Below the pieces are notes generated by a model. That model made no database searches and had not been told where the DNA came from. It saw nothing but the letters and a program-made list of their open reading frames with translations. A stretch of 6,390 nucleotides of DNA from NCBI GenBank assembly GCA_029287755.1, contig JARFQM010000204.1, positions 1 to 6,390 of the forward strand. Direction: 5' to 3'. This document shows, one piece after another, positions 1 to 5,592 of the stretch (the first letter of the stretch is position 1; each line of letters opens with the position of its first letter). A program made the translations under genes and the position numbers. The stretch is from Desulfofustis sp. (GTDB taxonomy: Bacteria > Desulfobacterota > Desulfobulbia > Desulfobulbales > Desulfocapsaceae).

Positions 1-1
1 G

Positions 2-274
2 GATGAGAAAGCGACGAAAGACAATACGTGTCTAATCAAGATCATACTGTCTGTCCCCCGCGATATTTGGTATGACCTGGAAGAGATCGCATCGCACAAC
101 GGAGTTTCCATTGAGAATCTTGCTTATTCATACATCGTAGAAGGTATCACTGGTGATTCTCGTATATTGAAGCGGGCAGAATTTAAACGCCAGGCTGACA
201 AGTGCCTCAAACATGACGATTTTCATTCCAGGTCAGCACGAGAGATCGTCAACGACTTTAATCTTCTTTACTGA
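2..274 (+). CDS. Ribbon-helix-helix-like small protein, 3' part (5' end outside window)
   Basis: An open frame runs from the left edge for 90 codons to a TGA at 272-274. No ATG, GTG or TTG start occurs in frame before the conserved-looking part, so the gene begins upstream of the window. The early segment reads IKIILSVPRDIWYDLEEIA, then a short turn (SHNGVS) and a helix (IENLAYSYIVEGI). A short beta strand followed by two helices is the layout of ribbon-helix-helix (CopG/Arc-type) DNA-binding proteins. A charged C-terminal tail, ending NDFNLLY, may form an oligomerisation or partner-binding part. No cognate toxin or operon partner is visible, and the next gene on this strand starts 118 nt downstream. 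Assignment to the fold is by pattern only. It could be an antitoxin, a plasmid-type repressor or a different small helical protein. Confidence 0.6.
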   Translation, partial: DEKATKDNTCLIKIILSVPRDIWYDLEEIASHNGVSIENLAYSYIVEGITGDSRILKRAEFKRQADKCLKHDDFHSRSAREIVNDFNLLY

Positions 275-324
275 AACCCACTTCATCTAAACCTCAATCT
301 TTACCGCCTCACGGACTGAACTTC

Positions 325-345
325 CTCTACCGTGGGGTGGTAGAG
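325..345. repeat. Hairpin upstream of the DUF3047 gene (7-bp perfect arms)
   Basis: CTCTACC at 325-331 is the exact reverse complement of GGTAGAG at 339-345, with a 7-nt loop GTGGGGT. No T-run follows on either strand, so it is not a typical intrinsic terminator. It lies 50 nt after the stop of the ribbon-helix-helix-like gene and 47 nt before the DUF3047 start. It could be an mRNA 3'-end stabiliser, a leader hairpin or an operator; the sequence alone does not decide. Confidence 0.4.
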
Positions 346-360
346 AATAGCAACTGCCAT

Positions 361-375
361 TACCGGTAACCGGTA
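361..375. promoter_or_regulatory. Palindromic operator candidate, ACCGGT-A-ACCGGT
   Basis: The 15-mer is a perfect 7-1-7 palindrome built from two ACCGGT hexamers with one base between them, so it is a direct and an inverted repeat at once. The same ACCGGT-N-ACCGGT core occurs at 2025-2037, also in non-coding DNA. Just downstream is a -10-like GATAAT (379-384), only 8 nt before the ATG at 393. A CTGCCA (354-359) stands 19 nt before that box, so the palindrome would sit inside a 19-nt promoter spacer, as in MerR-type promoters. That geometry is suggestive only. The regulator is unknown; the hairpin and the ribbon-helix-helix-like gene are neighbours. Confidence 0.45.
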
Positions 376-392
376 TCTGATAATTTCCAGCT

Positions 393-1046
393 ATGAGAGC
401 GAATCTAATTTTATGGATAAATATTTGTCTTATGGGTCTCACGGCTGCGAGTTCTTCTGCCGACGAGTTGACGGTTGGCGATTTTTCAAGGTCTAACCTA
501 GAGTCCTGGAGGGAAAAGTCATTCTTTGGTAAAACCGACTATAGCCTAGTTAAACTGCAGGACGCCTTTGTACTAAGAGCAGAAAGCCGCAGCAGTGCTT
601 CAGGCTTGTTTAGAAAAATTAAAGTCGACCTCAATAAATACCCTTACCTCAACTGGCGCTGGCGCATAGAACAGAGGCTCACGACCAGTAACGAAAGGGT
701 TAAATCGGGTGATGATTATGCCGCAAGAATTTATGTGATAATCGACGGTGGATTACTCCCCTGGAGGACAATGGCCGTAAATTATGTGTGGGCTAACAAA
801 GCCGAAAAACATGACATCTGGCCAAGTGCTTTTGCCGGCAAAAATTCGATGATGGCTGCTCTTAGAAACTATCAAGATTTAACTGCCACCTGGTACCATG
901 AAAAAAGAAATGTTTTAGAAGACTCAAAAGAGATGTTGGGGAAAGATATTACCGCAATTGACGGTATCGCCATCATGACTGATACCGATAATAACCAAGA
1001 TTTTACTACTGCCTACTATGGGGATATATATTTTTCAGCGAATTAA
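393..1046 (+). CDS. Exported DUF3047 family protein
   Basis: A 217-residue protein with a Sec-type signal peptide. It has a short basic start (MRAN), a hydrophobic core to about residue 19 and a likely cleavage after ASSSA (residue 23), placing the mature protein in the periplasm. The body carries the pattern I associate with DUF3047: NWRW at 87-90, SGDDYAARIYV at 105-115, NYVWA at 130-134, a W-x-x-E/KR segment near 168-172, and IMTDTDN at 194-200 followed by YYGDIYF near 208-214. Length is typical of the family. The function of DUF3047 is not established; the fold may be a carbohydrate-binding-like beta sandwich, but this is a guess. No clear Shine-Dalgarno precedes the ATG. A -10-like GATAAT ending 8 nt upstream would allow a nearly leaderless mRNA. 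The alternative start at Met14 would lose the signal peptide, so the first ATG is preferred. It appears monocistronic. Confidence 0.85.
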   Translation: MRANLILWINICLMGLTAASSSADELTVGDFSRSNLESWREKSFFGKTDYSLVKLQDAFVLRAESRSSASGLFRKIKVDLNKYPYLNWRWRIEQRLTTSNERVKSGDDYAARIYVIIDGGLLPWRTMAVNYVWANKAEKHDIWPSAFAGKNSMMAALRNYQDLTATWYHEKRNVLEDSKEMLGKDITAIDGIAIMTDTDNNQDFTTAYYGDIYFSAN

Positions 1047-1098
1047 AAAACGAAAAACTACTGTATCGTCACCTTAGGGTCGTGTCGTTGCGTTTTTT
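1045..1098 (+). terminator. Weak terminator-like repeat after the DUF3047 gene
   Basis: AAAAAACG (1045-1052), which begins inside the stop codon, is complementary to CGTTTTTT (1091-1098), and the right arm provides a T-run. The stem is AT-rich with a loop of nearly 40 nt, so it is a poor intrinsic terminator by itself. Position and T-run make it the best candidate for ending the transcript. Confidence 0.25.
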
Positions 1099-1254
1099 TA
1101 TCTCTTTGAGCCATTAGCATACCGACTTATTTTGCCTCTCGTGCGTCAGCTGGCCTTATGACAGAGTCCAGAACGGTGTGACGTCAATCGAGAGATCCAT
1201 TTTATAGCTATAGCAGTTGCCTGTTTTGATTTTTGCTGCAGTGAATACATTTCG

Positions 1255-1416
1255 CTACCCAGAGAGAAAGATAATTAACAGCAAAATTATGGCGAATAAA
1301 ATGACGCAGCCGAGTCTGATTACCCGAAGTCTGTTGTCGTCATGATCTTCGAGCCAGATGTACAAACCAAATACCATATTAAATACGAGTAGAATGGCAG
1401 CGATGTACTTAATCAT
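1255..1416 (-). CDS. Small two-helix membrane protein, 53 residues, unknown function
   Basis: Reading the minus strand from ATG (1416-1414) to TAG (1257-1255) gives 53 codons without interruption. The product begins MIKYIAAILLVFNMVFGLYI, continues with a short charged loop WLEDHDDNRLRVIR (about 21-34), and ends with a second hydrophobic stretch of Val, Ile, Leu and Phe (about 36-52). Two transmembrane helices flanking a charged turn is a convincing coding pattern, because random DNA rarely keeps hydrophobic and charged residues so cleanly apart. A modest ribosome site, AAGAGA, lies about 7-8 nt upstream. I recognise no family. It stands alone, converging on the DUF3047 gene from the right, with no obvious minus-strand terminator. 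It could be a stress-related small membrane protein; this is unproven. Confidence 0.5.
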   Translation of the reverse strand: MIKYIAAILLVFNMVFGLYIWLEDHDDNRLRVIRLGCVILFAIILLLIIFLSG

Positions 1417-1771
1417 AGCAGTTCTCTTGTGATCCTCAGTTAATTAAATCCTGAACCGCTTGGTAGCATGTGTGATTGAACGAATATGTATCTCTTGAAT
1501 TTGACCCGTGATCTATTTGTAAAAGGCACTTTTAGGTCATGCCCAGGACCGTGCTCAACTTCCGCTACAACAGTGAGCAACACGTGGGATTAAAAATCTC
1601 GGAATCATCATTCTCACCTCCTTGGTTTCGTCTTTGATGGTTGGATGCAGTCAACATGTTTTAAAAATGGGCCATGTTGCCGCAGCATGAACCTTTTGCG
1701 GATGCCATTATTATCTGACAGCTGGCTGCAGCATCCTCTATCGTTGTCCATCACTAGTGCAAGAGAAGGCT

Positions 1772-1820
1772 AAAAAAATGGCCTCAATTCAAACGTTAAC
1801 ATTTTTGTTCCATTTGAGGC
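1772..1820 (-). terminator. Intrinsic-terminator-like hairpin on the minus strand
   Basis: Read on the minus strand, GCCTCAA (1820-1814) pairs perfectly with TTGAGGC (1787-1781), and CA plus seven T residues follow (1778-1772). The 26-nt loop can itself fold, as AACA and TGTT enclose a short A-rich loop. The outer stem followed by a T-run fits a rho-independent terminator for a minus-strand transcript starting to the right. No long gene lies there, so the transcript would be a small RNA or encode a very short peptide. Confidence 0.4.
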
Positions 1821-2000
1821 TGGCATAAATCCTCCTAAGATAGTTGAGACGATATCTGACAATGCAGTTTTCATTGCCTTTTATCGGTATGCTTATCGTT
1901 AATACAGCATTTTCCATGCCAGACTGGCAATAAAACACCGATATAAGGATAAGTTACTGTTCTAATCTCCTTACTGAGCCGTTTGGCAGATTCTTATCAA

Positions 2001-2006
2001 ATTATA
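2001..2006 (-). promoter_or_regulatory. Candidate minus-strand -10 box (TATAAT)
   Basis: The minus strand reads TATAAT, a perfect sigma-70 -10 hexamer, at 2006-2001. The corresponding -35 position (17-nt spacer, about 2029-2024) does not resemble TTGACA and instead overlaps the ACCGGT-N-ACCGGT motif. This would suit an activator- or repressor-dependent promoter. A transcript from here to the hairpin at 1772 would be about 220 nt. Support is positional only, and AT-rich DNA gives such boxes by chance. Confidence 0.25.
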
Positions 2007-2024
2007 AGTGTATTATTTATGGGC

Positions 2025-2037
2025 ACCGGTGACCGGT
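2025..2037. promoter_or_regulatory. Second ACCGGT-N-ACCGGT operator candidate
   Basis: ACCGGT (2025-2030), one G, ACCGGT (2032-2037). It shares all twelve defined bases with the element at 362-374. It lies 208 nt before the copA start and over the -35 region of a possible minus-strand promoter. Two copies of a 12-base pattern in 6.4 kb, both in non-coding DNA, are unlikely by chance, so one regulator may bind both places. I cannot name it, and it does not resemble the usual CueR operator. Confidence 0.45.
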
Positions 2038-2245
2038 TTTACTCTCGCTGATGCCTCAGTTTTAGGCACTTAACCGCACCGAAATCTTTCTCTCCTTAGA
2101 ACTAGAAGAGTTTTTGTTACTTAATATCGATCACTTAAGGTATTTCCAATTCTTTTGGGACCATCGGGCACATACTGTGCAATACCACAAAGTGACATAC
2201 CCATGATCGGAAATTTTTGAAAATCCTCAGGTAAGAAGGTGAAAT

Positions 2246-4780
2246 ATGAGCGGACAGAATACCCTCAACAAAGTTGATCCGGTCAGCATGCTATCCGGTG
2301 TTGAAGCAGTATTTGAACGTAGCGCCTTCACCGAAAGTATCACCCTACCGATCAGCGGCATGAGTTGCGCTTCCTGTGTTGCCAAAATCGAGAAAGGATT
2401 GGCGGCAGTAGATGGAGTAGCTGCTGCAAAAGTAAATCTGGCCACCGAGCGAGCAACTATTACCTATACTCCCAGCGACATAGCCCCCGTTGATTTGATC
2501 AAGGCGGTAAATGACCTGGGGTACGAGTCCGGTATGGAAAACGTTACTATTGGGATCACAGGAATGAGCTGTGCCTCCTGCGTCAACAAGGTAGAGAAAA
2601 CGCTTAGCAATACTGAGGGTGTGCTGTCAGCTTCGGTCAATTTTGCCGCTGAGCAGGCGAGTATCGAATATCTACCGGAAATAGTTTCGTTAATCGATAT
2701 CGAAGGCACTATAAAAGATCTCGGCTATGAAACTCTTGATACAGTAAAATACGACGATCCCGTCGAGCGTGAAAAGAAAGGCCGAGAGCAAACGCTTCGT
2801 ACGCTAAAGGTGAAATTCTCTACTGGGCTTTCTCTGCTGCTACCAATAATTGTCCTAGTCCATTGGGATAATCTGGGTCTGGAGAAAATTCTTCCTCTAA
2901 CCAAACAGACTAATTTTCTGCTCCAACTGATCTTGCAGATCCCCATCCAGTTCTGGGTAGGTAGCCAGTTCTTCAAAGGCGCATGGAAAGCCTTGAAACA
3001 CAAAACCAGCGATATGAACACCCTCATTGCTCTGGGTACCGGGGCCGCTTTTACATACAGCGTTGTGGTCACCTTTTTCCCTTCCCTCTTATCTGCCGAA
3101 GGGCTGGTGGCTGACGTCTATTTCGATACTGCAGGGGTCATCATCGTTTTGATTCTCCTGGGCCGCCTTCTGGAGACCCGGGCTAAAGGCCAGACCTCTG
3201 AGGCAATAAAGAAACTCATTGGTCTGCAGGCTAAAACTGCGACCATCATAAAGAACGGCAGTGAGGTCGAGATTCCGGTGGAGGAGGTCGCTATTGGGGA
3301 TAAGGTCCTAGTTCGGCCCGGGGAGAAGATTCCGGTTGACGGGATGGTAATAGACGGTACCTCGACTATCGATGAGTCAATGGTCACCGGGGAATCAATA
3401 CCTGTGCTGAAGCACGCCGGTGATGAGGTTATTGGCGTCACCATCAACAAGACCGGAACGTTCACGTTCGAGGCCACAAAAGTCGGCAAGGACACGATGC
3501 TATCGCAGATCATCGGTATGGTCCAGGATGCGCAGGGTTCAAAACCGCCGATTGCCAGGTTAGCAGATATCATCTCTGGCTATTTCGTTCCCGCTGTGAT
3601 CGTGATTGCCGTATCCACCTTTATTGTCTGGTTTGCATTTGGACCAGAGCCAGCCCTGACTTACGCGCTTCTCAACTTCGTTGCAGTCATGATTATCGCC
3701 TGCCCTTGCGCCCTTGGCCTGGCAACGCCAACTTCGATCATGGTGGGAACAGGTAAGGGAGCCGAACACGGAGTACTGATCAGGGGCGGTGAGTCATTGG
3801 AAACAGCTCACAAACTGGACACAATCGTACTCGACAAAACTGGCACCATCACCAAGGGGAAACCTTCGGTCACCGATATCGTCACTCACAACGGATTCAG
3901 TTCGGACCGGCTGCTCTCGCTTGCTGCCTCTGCTGAAAAAGGATCAGAGCATCCGCTTGGTGAGGCCATCGTCCTAGAAGCAAAGAAAAAGGAGCTCGGA
4001 TTCGTTTCCCTGAGCAACTTCAATGCCATTCCCGGACATGGCATATCAGCGGAAATCGACGGGACGGAAATACTGCTGGGCAATCGTAAATTAATGGATG
4101 ACCGAGGGATTGCTTTTGAGAATATTGAGAATCGCGCCACTGAACTGGCTCTGGAGGGCAAGACCCCCATGTTCATCGCCTACGGCAATAAACCCGCTGG
4201 AATAATAGCAGTAGCCGATATCCTCAAAGAAGGTTCTCCAGCGGCCATCGGCGCCTTGCAAAAACTGGGTATCAAGGTTGTCATGCTGACCGGCGACAAT
4301 CGTCGAACCGCAGAAGCCATCGCCCGGCTAGTCGGGGTCGATCAGGTGATTGCCGAGGTCCTGCCCGATGAAAAAGCTGAAGCTGTCGCCAATCTCCAGA
4401 AAGAAGGGAGGATTGTCGGCATGGTCGGTGACGGCATCAACGATGCGCCCGCCCTGGTACAAGCCGACGTTGGTATCGCAATAGGCACCGGCACGGACGT
4501 GGCAATCGAATCTTCTGACATCACCCTCATAAGCGGCGAGTTGGACGGTGTAGTCACAGCCATTTCACTGAGTAAGGCAACGATTCGCAATATCAAGCAG
4601 AACTTGTTCTGGGCTTTTGCCTACAATACCACCCTGATTCCTGTCGCAGCAGGAGTTCTTTTCCCGCTTTTCGGTGTGCTGCTTAATCCGATGTTCGCAG
4701 CGGCGGCCATGGGACTTTCCTCGGTGACCGTAGTGACCAACGCGCTTCGACTGAGACGTTTTAATAAACCGGCAATCTAA
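2246..4780 (+). CDS. copA: Cu(I)-exporting P1B-type ATPase CopA
   Basis: An 844-residue inner-membrane pump that uses ATP to move Cu(I) out of the cytoplasm. The start ATG follows AAGGTG at 5-nt spacing. Two N-terminal heavy-metal-associated domains carry GMSCASC at residues 38-44 and 106-112. The membrane-bound core follows: actuator motif TGE at 381-383, ion-binding CPC at 486-488 in [12 protein letters not shown], phosphorylation site DKTGT from Asp530, the SEHP loop with His569-Pro570, TGDN at 682-685 and GDGINDAP at 728-735. After these, YN at 793-794 and MGLSS at 822-826 complete the three-helix signature of Cu(I)-specific P1B-1 pumps, which separates it from Zn/Cd types. All catalytic residues are present and the length is usual for two-HMA CopA. 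It heads a tight four-gene operon; the next start is 14 nt after its stop. No canonical CueR operator was seen upstream. Ag(I) may also be transported. Confidence 0.96.
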   Translation: MSGQNTLNKVDPVSMLSGVEAVFERSAFTESITLPISGMSCASCVAKIEKGLAAVDGVAAAKVNLATERATITYTPSDIAPVDLIKAVNDLGYESGMENVTIGITGMSCASCVNKVEKTLSNTEGVLSASVNFAAEQASIEYLPEIVSLIDIEGTIKDLGYETLDTVKYDDPVEREKKGREQTLRTLKVKFSTGLSLLLPIIVLVHWDNLGLEKILPLTKQTNFLLQLILQIPIQFWVGSQFFKGAWKALKHKTSDMNTLIALGTGAAFTYSVVVTFFPSLLSAEGLVADVYFDTAGVIIVLILLGRLLETRAKGQTSEAIKKLIGLQAKTATIIKNGSEVEIPVEEVAIGDKVLVRPGEKIPVDGMVIDGTSTIDESMVTGESIPVLKHAGDEVIGVTINKTGTFTFEATKVGKDTMLSQIIGMVQDAQGSKPPIARLADIISGYFVPAVIVIAVSTFIVWFAFGPEPALTYALLNFVAVMIIACPCALGLATPTSIMVGTGKGAEHGVLIRGGESLETAHKLDTIVLDKTGTITKGKPSVTDIVTHNGFSSDRLLSLAASAEKGSEHPLGEAIVLEAKKKELGFVSLSNFNAIPGHGISAEIDGTEILLGNRKLMDDRGIAFENIENRATELALEGKTPMFIAYGNKPAGIIAVADILKEGSPAAIGALQKLGIKVVMLTGDNRRTAEAIARLVGVDQVIAEVLPDEKAEAVANLQKEGRIVGMVGDGINDAPALVQADVGIAIGTGTDVAIESSDITLISGELDGVVTAISLSKATIRNIKQNLFWAFAYNTTLIPVAAGVLFPLFGVLLNPMFAAAAMGLSSVTVVTNALRLRRFNKPAI

Positions 4781-4794
4781 TCGGAGGTTGAGTC

Positions 4795-5031
4795 ATGAGT
4801 GAGATCCAGAAAACGATCGAGAAATTAAACGAATTGAAATGGTCTCACGTCGTTTTCGTCGGAGTGGCTCTCGGCGGGGCCTTTCTGGTATGGGACCAGT
4901 TCAGTTCGCAGATAGGTAGTTATCTTCCCAATCTGATTCTTCTGTTATGTCCTTTGATGCATGTGTTCCTGCATCGTGGTCACGGCGATCATCCAAATCA
5001 TAAAGACGAGAAGGATTCGCAGCGCCAGTAA
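4795..5031 (+). CDS. DUF2933 family small membrane protein
   Basis: A 78-residue protein with two predicted membrane segments, about residues 17-33 and 43-59. The second contains Cys52-Pro-Leu-Met55-His56 and leads into a His-rich stretch (His60, His63, His66, His69) before a charged hydrophilic tail. The CPLMH...H..GHG pattern is what I recognise as DUF2933, small proteins often found beside heavy-metal ATPases and multicopper genes. Cys, Met and His at the membrane surface could bind Cu(I), but the family has no established function, so a copper role is inferred from context. A good Shine-Dalgarno GGAGG (4783-4787) lies 7 nt before the ATG. The stop codon is separated from the next start by only 2 nt, so the downstream selenoprotein gene is probably translationally coupled to this one. 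Confidence 0.85.
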   Translation: MSEIQKTIEKLNELKWSHVVFVGVALGGAFLVWDQFSSQIGSYLPNLILLLCPLMHVFLHRGHGDHPNHKDEKDSQRQ

Positions 5032-5033
5032 AT

Positions 5034-5573
5034 ATGGACTTGTTCAACAGCCAACAGATAAGTTTCTCGTTGCCAACCGTCGACGGGAAGACCATCACCG
5101 ACAAAAGCTACAGCGGGCAATGGCTCTTGCTGGTATTTCATCGGCATCTGGCCTGACTGCCGTGCCGGGATCACCTCCTGCGGTTGTGGGAGCAAAGAAA
5201 GGTACTCGATGAGCTTGGAGTTACTGTCGTGATGGTAACCTTCGAATCATTAACGTCGGCTGTCGGATACGCAAAAGAATCAGCTACAGAGTGGCCGATT
5301 CTAGTCGATGAGCAACGCTATCTCTACGAAAGCTACAAGATGCATAGAGCCCGATTCTGGGACATATGGGGACCAAAAACCTGGAGGGCGTACTGGGAGC
5401 AACTCATTAAAGGTAATTTCCCAAGACGCACTAAGGGAGACATCCATCAGCGCGGCGGCGATGTGCTTATCGACGCCCAGGGTCATATCAGGCTGCATCA
5501 CGTAGGAGCAGGTCCTGCGGATCGTCCCTCAATAGAGTTTATTATCCAGATCGTCAAGAAAGGCAGGAAGTGA
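5034..5573 (+). CDS. Selenocysteine-containing AhpC/TSA (PRXL2-like) redoxin, UxxC type
   Basis: Read through one in-frame TGA, this gene encodes 179 residues. The start ATG at 5034 is 2 nt after the DUF2933 stop. It lacks a clear Shine-Dalgarno, which fits translational coupling. The N-terminus gives a thioredoxin-fold opening (SFSLPTVDG, then LLLVFHRHLA to residue 40), followed by TGA at codon 41 and LPCRDHL. Family members have Cys-x-x-Cys here, so codon 41 is read as selenocysteine and Cys44 as its resolving partner. Later features fit AhpC/TSA redoxins of the PRXL2/AAED1 kind: ELGVTVVMVTFE (60-71), a W-rich middle segment (FWDIWGPKTW), and GGDVLIDAQGHIRLHHVG from 141. No signal peptide or membrane helix is present, so it should be cytoplasmic. 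Likely reactions are thiol-dependent peroxide reduction or disulfide exchange; the substrate is unknown. Without recoding the gene would look like a 40-residue fragment and a separate downstream ORF. It ends at a genuine TGA stop (5571-5573). Confidence 0.85.
5154..5156 (+). other. In-frame TGA read as selenocysteine (Sec41 of the redoxin)
   Basis: The TGA lies between codons for HRHLA and LPCRDHL, at the first cysteine of the CxxC motif of this redoxin family. TGA differs by one base from the cysteine codons TGT and TGC. The frame continues for 138 more codons of family-like sequence, and a SECIS-like hairpin follows 18 nt later. Confidence 0.85.
5175..5192 (+). promoter_or_regulatory. Candidate bacterial SECIS hairpin for the redoxin
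   Basis: CTCCTGC (5175-5181) and GTGGGAG (5186-5192) form seven base pairs, two of them G-U wobbles, closed by the tetraloop GGTT (5182-5185). The loop begins 25 nt after the TGA. Known bacterial SECIS elements lie within the coding region just after the UGA, with the loop roughly 16-37 nt away and a G in its first two positions; this hairpin meets all three. SelB carrying Sec-tRNA would bind here. Alternative weaker foldings exist, for example CAC/GTG arms with a TGC loop. Confidence 0.6.
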
Positions 5574-5592
5574 ATTTGCCTGGGAGACAGGT

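Larger units (their letters stand above)
1417..2245. other. 829-nt non-coding stretch upstream of copA, with several structured elements
   Basis: No ORF of convincing length or composition is present on either strand. The stretch contains: a strong minus-strand Shine-Dalgarno AAGGAGGT (1623-1616) followed by an 18-codon ORF (1611-1555); a 7-bp inverted repeat CAACATG/CATGTTG (1652-1658 and 1673-1679); a 6-bp repeat GGATGC/GCATCC (1700-1705 and 1731-1736); a terminator-like hairpin on the minus strand (1772-1820); a second minus-strand AGGAGG (1836-1831) with its own 18-codon ORF (1826-1770); a perfect minus-strand TATAAT (2006-2001); the ACCGGT-N-ACCGGT motif (2025-2037); and an imperfect 7-7-7 inverted repeat (2090-2110). 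No tRNA-like or CRISPR-like pattern was seen. It may hold a small RNA and the control region of the copper operon. Confidence 0.5.

Noticed and set aside
1789..1917. 42-codon minus-strand ORF starting MENAVLTISI
   Set aside because: No ribosome-binding site, unremarkable composition, and its end lies inside the terminator-like hairpin. Not enough to call a gene.
1862..1933. 23-codon plus-strand ORF starting MQFSLPFIGM, resembling a signal peptide
   Set aside because: It has no Shine-Dalgarno and ends at once in TAA. The continuing frame does not look like protein, so a decayed secreted-protein gene cannot be supported.
2155..2183. TTGGGA-N17-TGCAAT as the copA promoter
   Set aside because: Each box matches the sigma-70 consensus at only four of six positions. 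Several equally weak pairs exist in this AT-rich region, so no choice is justified.
5169..5180. GATCACCTCCTG and TCACCTCCTT (1614-1623) as fragments of the 16S rRNA 3' end
   Set aside because: Only 10-12 bases match and no other rRNA sequence surrounds them. The first lies inside the redoxin coding region and the second is the complement of a Shine-Dalgarno.
5184..5573. Separate 129-residue gene starting at ATG/GTG near 5184
   Set aside because: Same frame as the redoxin from 5034. Starting here would remove the UxxC active site and split a domain that is continuous through the TGA.
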